Assembly (NCBI RefSeq): GCF_963576615.1
Contig: NC_088711.1
Coordinates: forward strand, 34,336,121 to 34,400,120
Origin: Watersipora subatra
Lineage: Eukaryota; Bryozoa; Gymnolaemata; Cheilostomatida; Watersiporidae
Length of the DNA: 64,000 nucleotides
Reading direction: 5' to 3'
The notes beneath the pieces were generated by a model. The model searched no databases. It saw nothing but the letters and a program-made list of their open reading frames with translations, and had not been told where the DNA came from. Positions 54,501-60,189 of this stretch are shown here, piece after piece (within the stretch, counting starts at the first letter, position 1; every line of letters starts with the position of its first letter). Both the position numbers and the translations under genes were made by a program.

Positions 54501-57422
54501 TTAAATTTATTAACAACTCCGAAGAAACTGATGATATGGAATTTTATTGGCAGTTTGGCAGCGTGCCCGTGTTATCGTTTGCTAGTGAACAGATCAAGCA
54601 ATATCTCCGCGCTCCTCATGACGCATGCGATAAATATGCCTAGTGTGTTTGCCCCTTTATATGACAAGCTTAGACTGGGCGTTTTGATAGACTTACCTTT
54701 AGATGAGAACTTTAAAGGGGTGTTTGATAAACTTACCCTTTGATCACAAGCTTATAGGAAGTGTTTGATAGACTTACCCTTCGCGTAGTAAGCGAGTTCC
54801 AGTTGACCTCTCAAACTGTTTAGCTCTCACAGATGGATCGTAGCTGTAGGTGTTCTCTTTGGTAGCGAAGTCTGTCAGTTGCTTAAAGCATTTGGTCATT
54901 CCAGGATGCATCACAAGATGCTCACATCTCTTCTCTCCAAATACTTTATGGTGAATAGCGTCAATCTCTAACTCAACTCCTGTCATATGCAACAAGGTAA
55001 AGCTTTAAATAAGTGAAAATGCTATTGATAATAAAACAACCTAATAAATTTAAACAAATGTGATTGAAATGCAGTTTACGGTCGGGAATACTGTAAATAT
55101 TCTTGACTATACCGTATTAACTATTGACTATACCGTATTAACTATTGACTATACCGTATTAACTATTGACTATACCGTATTAACTATTGACTATACAGTA
55201 TTAACTATTGACTATACCGGATTAACTATTGACTATACCGTATTAACTATTGACTATACAGTATTAACTATTGACTATACCGTATTAACTATTGACTATA
55301 CCGTATTAACTATTGACTATACCGTATTAACTATTGACTATACCGTATTAACTATTGACTATACCGTATTAACTATTGACTATACCGTATTAACTATTGA
55401 CTATACCGTATTAACTATTGACTATACCGTATTAACTATACCGTATTAAAATAAAACATGTCTTGCCAACCAACAAGTCACAAAATTAGAAAACTCATCA
55501 TTGAGGGCATTGGTAGAAACCAAAAAGCATCATACCATCTGACTACATATACTCATCATGTATACCATGTGACTACATATACTCATCATGCATACTATGT
55601 GACTACACATACTCATCGTGCATACCATGTGACTACACATACTCATCATGTATACCAAGTGCCTACATATACTCATCATGCATACCATGTGACTACACAT
55701 ACTCATCAAGCATACCATGTGACTACATATAGTCATCATGTATACCATGTGACTACATATACTCATCATGAATACTAAGTGACTACATATACTCACCATG
55801 CATACCATGTGACTACACATACTCATCATGTATACCAAGTGACTACATATACTCATCATACATACCAAGTGACTACATATACTCATCATGCATACCATGT
55901 GACTACATATACTCATCATGTATACCAAGTGATTACATATACTCATCATGCATACCATGTGACTACATATACTCATCATGCATACCATGTGACTACATAT
56001 AGTCATCATGTATACCATGTGACTACATATACTCATCATGAATACTAAGTGACTACATATACTCATCATGCATACCATGTGACTACACATACTCATCATG
56101 TATACCAAGTGACAACATATACTCATCATGCATACCAAGTGACTACATATACTCATCATGCATACCATGTGACTACATATACTCATCATGTATACCAAGT
56201 GATTACATATACTCATCATGCATACCATGTGACTACATATACTCATCATGCATACCATGTGACTACATATAGTCATCATGTATACCATGTGACTACATAT
56301 ACTCATCATGAATACTAAGTGACTACATATACTCATCATGCATACCATGTGACTACACATACTCATCATGTATACCAAGTGACTACATATACTCATCATG
56401 TATACCAAGTGACTACATATACTCATCATGTATACCAAGTGACTACATATACAGTGATATACTCAGCATTCATGCTAATGATCCACACTAAATATGAATG
56501 ACATTGATAAGATTTAGGCAAGTTTTAGATATGAAATTACTGTGAAAATGGCTGGAGAAGACACAATGGCAAACTGGGTGTTAAAAGAAGGTTATATGAA
56601 TAAAACTGTACAACAAACACAATAGAGTCCCAGCATGCAACTCTTAGTCATATATGTGAAGACAAGTCGCATACAGCACCACTGACACAGACATAAACGT
56701 TGACACACCTATTGACTCTCTGCTGACTGATGGGTATACAAGGTCAATGATGCTTGTCCAATCAGCCATGACTAGCTCATCCAAGTGCTCCAAAGATTTG
56801 TAGTAAGATACAAAAAGACCTCTCTTAGCGATGTTTGTCTTTAACTGCTGCAGCTTGTATTTATCATATTGCCCTAGATCTGACTGTAGGCCGACTGAGC
56901 TCTCGTCATCCCGAACATAAAATCTGCAAAACTTTGCTTCCTCATTAAGAAAAGCGGCTTGTATGATTTTTAGTTCAGTCAAACTTGTACTAGTGTATGA
57001 CTCATCTAACAGCCATTTGTAACCATGCTCCGATGCGATTACCATGCTTCTATCAATCCAATCAGCATCTGGAGGGAGGTCATCTACGCTATCAGGCAAT
57101 ATCGCACTATTCTCCGGACGATGAACACCATACTGGTTACTCAAAAAAGCTATAAAATATGGACTCGCATAGCCAATGCACTTCAGAGCCAACTGCAATG
57201 ATAAGCCTTGATGCAACCGGTCTTCACCGATGTTGTGGTCCCAGTCGTACGGCTGGAAAGAAACTCCTCGATGGCTACATAAACATTCAAGTTTGGCAAA
57301 CGCATTTGCTTTTAAAAATTCACGTTCTGCGCTGAAATCATCGGTCGAGCAAAGGAAGGGGTTGATATGCCGGCTAATGTTGTTGCTGGGCATCTTATAC
57401 AACTTAGGTCTATCATGGACAC
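26613..57422 (-). CDS. TTC41: DUF4062-NACHT-TPR protein (TTC41/GNN-like), 19 exons
   Basis: Nineteen exons over 30.8 kb join to about 1566 codons from ATG 57,393. The order is an N-terminal DUF4062 domain (residues about 10-230: PFLCSTDDFSAERE, TSLTELKIIQAAFLNEEAKF), a P-loop GPRGCGKT (about 326-333), Walker B LLVFDGLDEV (about 431-440), a NACHT sensor strand KWLPELLPPTCKLIVTA, a helical linker, TPR-like helices (about 1015-1270) and a long basic tail with two RPKTAP motifs near 1350. This is the architecture of TTC41, a relative of NPHP3; such STAND NTPases act as nucleotide-controlled scaffolds, and RPKTAP-like tails are frequent in ciliary proteins (inference). Every joint matches in phase; the 53,256-to-52,717 joint needs a weak acceptor. 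Exon sizes exclude an NPHP3-type coiled-coil start, but a 5' UTR exon must lie further right. Confidence 0.85.
28700..29250. other. intron: AT-rich tract and unexplained frame
   Basis: 28,730-28,900 is 'attaaat'-rich simple sequence. A minus frame around 28,920-29,060 (LLHTALTWLMAILGADN) begins, like the next exon, with a GGTAGTGGA word, but it has no fitting splice phase, so I leave it uncalled. Confidence 0.4.
29301..29494 (-). CDS. TTC41: TTC41-like exon, TPR
   Basis: Acceptor ACATTTCAG, donor GTAAAA. It encodes SLAEEYLWKGLNIRREI, LFQLSFLLQKQGSKT and ALELLQNCLDIRTNKLG, a TPR helix pair plus the start of another. Phase 2 in, phase 1 out. Confidence 0.87.
29690..29960. repeat. degenerate 17-bp CGTATACACGTAACTC repeats
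   Basis: About 15 imperfect copies of 'catatacacgtaactcc'-like words lie in the intron between the exons ending at 30,100 and starting at 29,494. Confidence 0.7.
30100..30252 (-). CDS. TTC41: TTC41-like exon, TPR
   Basis: Acceptor TTCACTGCAG, donor GTGAAC. It encodes YLLKCLNYFEQKFGTLHPAV and AEISHSLGKLLSDDDNVET, a canonical TPR turn with H-P-x-V/T. Phase 2 on both sides. Confidence 0.88.
30640..30715 (+). repeat. short repeat, 23-24 bp, three copies
   Basis: 'agtctgagagacatatcag' recurs three times with small changes, in an intron. Confidence 0.75.
31154..31282. mobile_element. 129-bp hAT-like MITE
   Basis: Ends CAGGCCTGTATTCC and the complement of CAGGCCCGTATTCC. Flanks are TTAGCATA on the left and TTAGCATG on the right, an 8-bp target duplication with one change, as for hAT elements. 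The inside is GC-rich and can fold (GGCGGCT / AGCCGCC). Confidence 0.75.
31721..32318 (+). repeat. 13-bp minisatellite, about 46 copies
   Basis: GCTGACATTAAAT units with interspersed GCTGACATTGAAT and rare GCTGATATT variants. The variants cluster in short runs, as expected from segmental copying. Intronic. Confidence 0.95.
32625..32650 (+). repeat. SINE 3' tail fragment
   Basis: GGACACGACTCTTATTATAG is identical to the tail of the SINE ending near 53,130. Only the tail is kept here. Confidence 0.5.
32830..32980 (-). CDS. TTC41: TTC41-like exon, helical repeat
   Basis: Acceptor CTTATACAG, donor GTATGA. It encodes KLKTHLSAVLISSGDLLLAQ, YIDEARMAMEEISCTSGVM and YTLYNLALL, a TPR-like helix pair. 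Two bases complete an Ala codon from the exon ending at 36,577. Phase 1 in, phase 2 out. Confidence 0.87.
33520..33775. repeat. GC-rich repeat-like block
   Basis: It contains 'attggtaaatcggtagcatg' followed by 'gaccttcgacc', an A/B-box-like pair, and stands out as GC-rich from its AT-rich intron. It may be a SINE; I cannot fix its ends. Confidence 0.3.
33785..33890 (-). CDS. candidate alternative or relic TPR exon
   Basis: Between acceptor CGCCGGCAG and donor-like GTATGA a frame reads GQWQEVALQTASLIQARKFS then RDDLAFAETEIWHL, which looks like a TPR helix pair. It enters in the right phase after the exon ending at 36,577, but leaves in phase 2 whereas the exon at 32,980 needs phase 1. A weaker donor 24 or 36 bases on (near 33,750-33,765) would fit. 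It may be an alternative exon, a relic, or part of the real transcript. Confidence 0.4.
34856..35790 (+). repeat. 55-bp minisatellite, 17 copies
   Basis: Units contain 'caatgaaactgtaaaactag' and 'tgaaagctaaaaatagc'. The main variant is AGC/ATC in 'aaatagcaaa'. It fills part of a large intron (32,981-36,576). Confidence 0.95.
36577..36775 (-). CDS. TTC41: TTC41-like exon, first TPR-like helices
   Basis: Acceptor CTATTACAG, donor GTGAGA. It encodes KYPLRNEELYILCHVYETLS, SNERQDYQLALDQLFKAHE and an acidic GDADSDETGYYDDLL turn. Phase 0 in, phase 1 out. Confidence 0.87.
37213..37497 (-). CDS. TTC41: TTC41-like exon
   Basis: Ninety-five codons in phase 0, acceptor CAAATACAG and donor GTCAGT. It encodes a Ser/Thr-rich start (SVTGSSTLEESNTD) then helices FSEAMNFGLTCAKLLIT and LVISAKQVVFYANLLCAKCE. 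Confidence 0.85.
37625..38205 (-). repeat. 46-bp array built from a splice donor, about 13 copies
   Basis: On the minus strand each unit reads CTCTATAAGTGAG/GTGTGTATTTC and then 'gggtattgtataaacacaag'. The first 13 bases are the last 13 of the exon ending at 38,193, and the next six are its donor. The array therefore continues directly from the exon-intron border and carries about 12 extra copies of the 5' splice site. Confidence 0.93.
38193..38301 (-). CDS. TTC41: TTC41-like exon, short linker
   Basis: One base plus 36 codons between acceptor ATTTCATAG and donor GTGTGT. It encodes REKMTTLSSRASQSFTALSH then EGLISSADLPTSRSISE, a Ser-rich linker. It is too short for an ORF scan; phase agreement on both sides (2 in, 0 out) and the frame support it. 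Confidence 0.8.
38451..38672 (+). repeat. 34-bp minisatellite, 6-7 copies
   Basis: Units contain GCTACACATGAGTCATTTCC and AGAGTTGGGTGGAT with scattered changes. Intronic. Confidence 0.92.
38929..39137 (-). CDS. TTC41: TTC41-like exon, polar linker
   Basis: Acceptor TGTTCATAG, donor GTGATT. It encodes KPVVVEDENLLMSEQQST, RHSVQRPATRHGTRAKSDAW and NSSNNDESGL, a polar, probably disordered stretch ahead of the TPR part. Phase 0 in, phase 2 out. Confidence 0.83.
39272..40073. mobile_element. 802-bp Tigger/pogo-like MITE
   Basis: Ends CAGTAGACGCTCTTACAACG and the complement of CAGTAGACACTCCTATAACA; TA lies outside both ends. Further inside, GTAAATAATACGTT-like words also pair. CAGTAG-type ends with TA targets are usual for pogo/Tigger elements. 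The inner frames (39,546; 39,828) have no transposase motif. Confidence 0.65.
40425..43909 (-). repeat. 58-bp array, about 60 copies, with embedded splice signals
   Basis: On the strand of the TTC41-like gene each unit contains TTGCTAAT (branch-like), a pyrimidine-leaning ACACTCTGCTCAG or ...CTTAG acceptor, TTCATTGAG, and donor GTCAGT. The nine bases would encode Phe-Ile-Glu in phase 0, and both neighbouring exons (44,526 and 39,137) border this intron in phase 0. The two common variants (CAG/TAG, GTGTGT/GTGTTT) leave the AG and GT intact. It is either an amplified real microexon with its 49-nt intron, or a satellite with chance signals. Confidence 0.93.
43915..44525. other. intron: ACATTATAAC-like simple sequence
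   Basis: 43,930-44,045 has imperfect 'acaatgttataatgttac' repeats. Nothing else is supported in this interval. Confidence 0.5.
44526..44679 (-). CDS. TTC41: TTC41-like exon
   Basis: Acceptor GGTTTTTCAG, donor GTTATT. It encodes SVMDKLYGPIYSTYNPLR, LELVRFWKLIKEKRVDL and QQLSEQGFQGLQ, matching the F/L-x-R-[FY]-W-[KR]-x-[IL] stretch after the NACHT module in this family. Phase 2 in, phase 0 out. Confidence 0.88.
44700..45385. other. intron, nothing recognised
   Basis: AT-rich sequence between two exons, with no repeat array or frame I can support. Confidence 0.4.
45386..45602 (-). CDS. TTC41: TTC41-like exon, winged-helix-like region
   Basis: Acceptor TATTTACAG, donor GTGTGT. It encodes HASIASYLTSKRADQQLARI then EEILWQLEISGEHIKLCDML. 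The 'R...E-x-[LIP]-x-W-Q-L' helix followed by a 'x-L-x-x-x-L' helix is the usual end of a NACHT/STAND module. Phase 1 in, phase 2 out. Confidence 0.88.
46078..46136 (+). repeat. 18-bp repeat, three copies
   Basis: AACAGGTGGTTGGCAGGTG-like units, GC-rich, in an intron. Confidence 0.8.
46680..46922 (-). CDS. TTC41: TTC41-like exon
   Basis: Acceptor TTTGTTTTAG, donor GTAAGA. It encodes LLACSRDGLTVSEILGTLSS, YDWCLFYDAARPALYQKPNG and INHEHLVEVIDFLL. The [AC]-S-R-x-G-L-[ST]-x-x-E-[IL] motif marks the winged-helix part after NACHT. Phase 1 on both sides. Confidence 0.88.
46935..47065 (+). repeat. ~48-bp imperfect triplication beside an acceptor
   Basis: Words 'ccacccagagaacattctagatac' recur three times starting just outside the acceptor at 46,924. 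The remainder of the intron to 48,176 is AT-rich with nothing recognised, apart from a GGCTCGTG / CACGAGCC stem at 47,901-47,939. Confidence 0.6.
48177..48632 (+). mobile_element. 456-bp non-autonomous Helitron
   Basis: The boundaries are A/TCTCAGTGTTTG on the left and ATTCAGCTAG/T on the right, with a weak hairpin (ACTCACGCAACACTGGGC). A minus-strand tRNA-like head with B box GAGTTCAAATC sits inside at 48,255-48,335. Intronic. Confidence 0.68.
49069..49378 (+). repeat. 27-28-bp minisatellite, about 11 copies
   Basis: ACTGATACTAGTTACTTAAT followed by AGTACCAG, with many changes. It begins 12 bp from the donor at 49,390 but does not copy exon bases. Confidence 0.88.
49390..49556 (-). CDS. TTC41: TTC41-like exon
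   Basis: Acceptor CTGTTGCAG, donor GTTTGT. It encodes SDITAHIDVYANLDSISNST and MWTSLVKRWVRDYSWKRY, helices after the NTPase core. Phase 2 in, phase 1 out. Confidence 0.87.
50254..50417 (-). CDS. TTC41: TTC41-like exon, NACHT C-terminal helices
   Basis: Acceptor GTTTGCAG, donor GTGAGT. It encodes NKIEILESYLPVLSQPVSRV, then SSSPLYLNIMANELSDIYV. The N-P-L-[YFW]-L-x-x-x-x-x-E-L motif of STAND NTPases appears here as SSPLYLNIMANEL. Phase 0 in, phase 2 out. Confidence 0.9.
50915..51000 (+). repeat. 42-bp direct duplication
   Basis: GTTAACATTACTACTGATGA plus 22 further bases, twice in tandem. The rest of the intron 50,418-51,733 shows no feature I can support. Confidence 0.9.
51734..51880 (-). CDS. 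TTC41: TTC41-like exon, NACHT sensor strand
   Basis: This exon is hidden on the minus strand and encodes MKQMKWLPELLPPTCKLIV, then TATDSDLSVKSLRKRKDV and SAISSQQ. W-[LI]-P-x-x-L-P-P-x-[VC]-[KR]-[LV]-[IV]-[VL]-[ST] is diagnostic for NACHT domains. The donor is GTATGC. The start is 51,880 or 51,871 (two AG sites, both in phase 0). Confidence 0.88.
52264..52332 (-). repeat. tRNA-derived SINE head
   Basis: On the minus strand 'aagtggtttagtggtagcga' gives an A box and GGCTTGATTCC a B box. No full cloverleaf. Intronic. Confidence 0.55.
52594..52717 (-). CDS. TTC41: TTC41-like exon, Walker B
   Basis: It encodes EYAEFCQIKETFLASLA, then GPCLLVFDGLDEVAAS, with hhhhD-G-x-D-E as Walker B. The donor is GTTAGT. 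The better-looking acceptor TTAACAG would start it at 52,739 but in the wrong phase; AG at 52,718 keeps the frame. A tiny missed exon between this and 53,256 would also solve it. Confidence 0.75.
52985..53135 (+). repeat. tRNA-derived SINE with tail
   Basis: B-box-like GAGTTCAAATT after an A-box-like 'ggttagtgcaagtagtag', ending in GGACACGACTCTTATTATAG, a tail also found alone at 32,625. Intronic, + strand. Confidence 0.5.
53256..53328 (-). CDS. TTC41: TTC41-like exon, 73 bp
   Basis: Acceptor TTCAGTTTAG, donor GTCAGG. It encodes EWRTFAMEYQVDELLNAFN then LATVF, the helix between P-loop and Walker B. Too short for an ORF scan; phase 1 in and 2 out agree with the exon before it. Confidence 0.78.
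53391..53656 (-). CDS. TTC41: TTC41-like exon, P-loop
   Basis: Acceptor ATTCAACAG, donor GTTAGT. It encodes FIQHQADLIDRRKQTQADN, then VFVVTGPRGCGKTSLVSAWL, a complete Walker A (GPRGCGKT), and VVVRHYAACNRMARDIAVFM. Phase 2 in, phase 1 out. Confidence 0.92.
54655..54785 (-). repeat. triplicated donor segment, ~40 bp
   Basis: On the minus strand AAGGGTAAGTCTATCAAACA occurs at the true donor (54,778), and similar copies with GGTAAG lie about 40 and 80 bases downstream. All three keep the GT and consensus around it. Confidence 0.8.
54778..54979 (-). CDS. TTC41: TTC41-like exon
   Basis: Acceptor CATATGACAG, donor GTAAGT. It encodes GVELEIDAIHHKVFGEKRCE, MHPGMTKCFKQLTDFATKE and SYDPSVRAKQFERSTGTRLL, the link from DUF4062 to NACHT. 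Phase 1 in, phase 2 out. Confidence 0.9.
55101..55448 (+). repeat. 21-bp minisatellite, about 16 copies
   Basis: ACTATTGACTATACCGTATTA units with rare CAG or GGA changes. The + frame (DYTVLTI heptads) is open only because 21 is a multiple of three. Confidence 0.95.
55531..56452 (+). repeat. 30-bp array with 270-bp higher-order unit
   Basis: About 30 copies of ACTCATCATGCATACCATGT plus GACTACATAT. Diagnostic changes ('gaatactaagtgac', 'atagtcatcatg', CACAT for TATAT) recur every nine units, so 55,779, 56,049 and 56,319 start near-identical 270-bp blocks. Both strands stay open; the long frames are repeat by-products. Confidence 0.95.
56709..57422 (-). CDS. TTC41: TTC41-like exon with start codon, DUF4062 domain
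   Basis: Acceptor TTGCAG and donor GTGTGT. ATG at 57,393-57,391 gives MPSNNISRHINPFLCSTDDF. The exon covers the DUF4062 domain: AEREFLKANAFAKLECLCSH, GLSLQLALKCIGYASPYFI, ASEHGYKWLLDESYTS, LTELKIIQAAFLNEEAKFC. The frame stays open upstream of the ATG to the acceptor, so a start in an earlier exon cannot be excluded. Confidence 0.88.
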
Positions 57423-57529
57423 CTGCAACAATTTTAAGTTTTTCGATTGCAGCATATTAGAAAGTATCAAAAAATAAGGGTTCAAACGGCATCAGAAGGA
57501 ATCATTAGAGGAACTACAAGACTACCTTA

Positions 57530-58200
57530 ATGTTCTACAAGACTATCTCAATGTGACACATGACTATCTCAATGTCATACATGACTACCTCAATATGATA
57601 CATAACCACAGCAATATGATACATGACTACCTCAATATGATAATGACTACTTCAATATGATACATAACCACAGCAATATGATACATGACTACCTCAATAT
57701 GATACATGACTACTTCAATATGATACATAACCACAGCAATATGATACATGACTACCTCAATATGATACATGACTACTTCAATATGATGCATGATTACCTC
57801 AATATAATACATGATTACCTCAATATAATAAATAACTACTCCGATATGATACATGACTACCTCAATATGATACATAACCACTGCAATATAATACAAGGCT
57901 ACCTCAATGTGATACATGACTATCTCAGTATGATACATAACCACCGCCATATGATACATAACTACCTTAATATGATACATGACTCCTTCAATATGATACA
58001 TGATTACCTGAATATGTTGCATACCTACCTCAATATGATCCAGGACTACCTCAATATGATACACAAATACCTCAATATGATATATAACTACCTCAATATG
58101 ATACACGACTCCTTCAATATGATACAGGACTACCTCAATATGATACATAACTACCTCAATACAATACATGATTATCCCAGTATGATAAACTTGGGCTTTA
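57530..58200 (+). repeat. 21-bp minisatellite, about 31 copies
   Basis: ATGATACATGACTACCTCAAT units, with blocks in which 'cataaccacagc' or 'gactacttc' alternate. It lies upstream of the TTC41-like first coding exon. Long open frames on both strands come from the 21-bp period. Confidence 0.93.
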
Positions 58201-58319
58201 ATAGGTTGAATGACTACCACAATGTAGCCCCACTCACACATTACAATACAGGGTACTTCAATACACACCAAAATGTGAAACGTGAGTCCCATCAATGTAG
58301 CAAAACACGCAATCAATTA

Positions 58320-60180
58320 AACTTCAACCTTTCCGACCCACACATAAATTAATACTCGCTTTCAAGAAAACATGTTTCCTTCAAGCCTGAAGTATACGAT
58401 TATATATTTTTTCAAGGTAATGGCTGAATATATCTGTGTCTATACCTGTATAAATACAGATAAAAAGATTTGCCACAATCGAAAAAATGGCATGAGTTTC
58501 TAGCAGTTAAGTTTCTCCTTAATAATTTAGAACTTTTTTATTATCCGAAAGACTATTGCTATTTGCATGAAGTTAAAGAACTAGCTTGTCTAATCTCGTG
58601 CTGGCATGTACAGCCTACATTGTATTTGCGTGACAACTACAAATGAGTGTTAGGAAGCCGTCCTAATTTATGTGTAAAGTTGATGGGAAAGTAGGTTCAT
58701 CAAGTGTATGATAGTTAAGGTTATTAACTACCTTATAAAGATAGTTAATAACAACGATTGTAAGTTTTGTAAATTTTTATACTGCATTCTACACTCCTAG
58801 TTTTAATAAAGTTTAGCTAGAAAAATGTCATCTGTATAAACCGATGATTACGGGGGTAAATAATTACTCCTCAGTATCTCACACATAGTATAGTTGTGCT
58901 CATCTATTAGCTGATAGCTTTTAGACTACTGTTGTTTGAAAAACTGTTTATTCTCAAAAGAATTTCAACATTCCGTGAAGTTATCTAGTGATACAGACAG
59001 TTGCTTCCTATCCACGACCAAATTTCATTATAATTCAAATACTGAGTTGTTGACAACGGGCCTTAATTTAGTAAAAATCTTATGAGTTTACTCAAAGAAG
59101 AACAGTGCAAGTTTTTCGTTCAGTGGAAAACTGTAGATTTCAGTAAACGGGCATAAGGATTCACAAAGTACCTCATAAACTGCAGAAAATGCACAAATGG
59201 GCAAGATGAAGTAAATTGGTTTCAGGGCTTCCTCACAAACCGAACCCAATAAGTTGTGGCATGTGTTTAACTCTAAAATTCTGCAAAAATTTGCACCAAG
59301 TCTCAAGTCTCATATATCAGCCTGCCTCACTCAGTAGACACAATGTTAGTAAATGTATATATGCAAATAATACATTTCTTATACTGACATCGACAGTATG
59401 GTAGATGAGGAGGCTTTTCACTTGGAATCTAGTGTGACCTAGATTCCAAGTGAGTTTTGCGTTTCTTAATTGTGGTTTTTCAATTGGAAAAAAGCCTTTC
59501 TACATCGAAAAATGTGAACAGCCTTCTCCAAGCTTATTCTTCAGTAAACTTAGGTAATAACCTCTTTTCAAACTTGTTGACCAAAGTAAGTATTTTGGCG
59601 TATTGATGCAATCAATTCTAAAACTTTAAGGCCATATCACAATAAAGATAAGCAGAGAAAACGGGGTGCTTAGGAGCTTTAAATATGTCATTTCAAAGGT
59701 CCACACAAAGTCTAATTTCTTGGGGGTTTCTGCAGATCAATACTGAGTAATCAGATGCTTAATAAGATACTGCTGACAAATCCACTAGACCACTACTTAC
59801 CACTATACCACTAAACCACTAAACTACTGACGCTATTTTGTAATTTTAGCATTAGGCTGTTTCACTTTATAAAGGATATAAGAGGGAAGTGGTACATTAT
59901 AAGTTAAGGTAGAGAGTACGGTGCTCTCACAAAATTTGAATTCCATACGCAGAAAAAACACAACTGTTGTAACCTGAGTTTCAGAAAAAGCTCAAACACC
60001 ACCTCTCTACATCTCCTCTAATCTTTAATCTAACAGCATTTTGCCTGAATTCATAAGAAACTTCATAATACAAGATTCGTCACATGCTGGCACTTAGTAA
60101 CAAATGAATTAAAGTCCACGAACCAAATGAGGCAATAAAATGAGTACCCTTGAAACAGTTTCTCTATATAAGTGCTCTAT
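58320..60180. other. spacer without a supported gene
   Basis: Apart from the stem-loop at 59,419 I see no gene or repeat array. A non-coding first exon of the minus-strand TTC41-like gene should lie somewhere from 57,423 to 63,700 but I cannot place it. Confidence 0.45.
59419..59452. repeat. perfect 14-bp stem-loop
   Basis: CACTTGGAATCTAG, a 6-nt loop TGTGAC, then CTAGATTCCAAGTG. The stem is perfect. There is no U-tract or other RNA-gene context. Confidence 0.8.
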
Positions 60181-60189
60181 TCTTTTTAT

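Noticed and set aside
55060-55449. 129-codon DYTVLTI repeat protein
   Set aside because: 21-bp minisatellite in an intron on the opposite strand of the host gene.
55530-56438. 302-codon minus-strand protein of CSHMVCMMSI repeats
   Set aside because: It is a by-product of a 30-bp satellite whose period keeps all frames open; no homology or splice support.
57627-58352. 229- and 231-codon proteins on opposite strands
   Set aside because: Both follow from the 21-bp satellite; heptads on either strand mirror each other.
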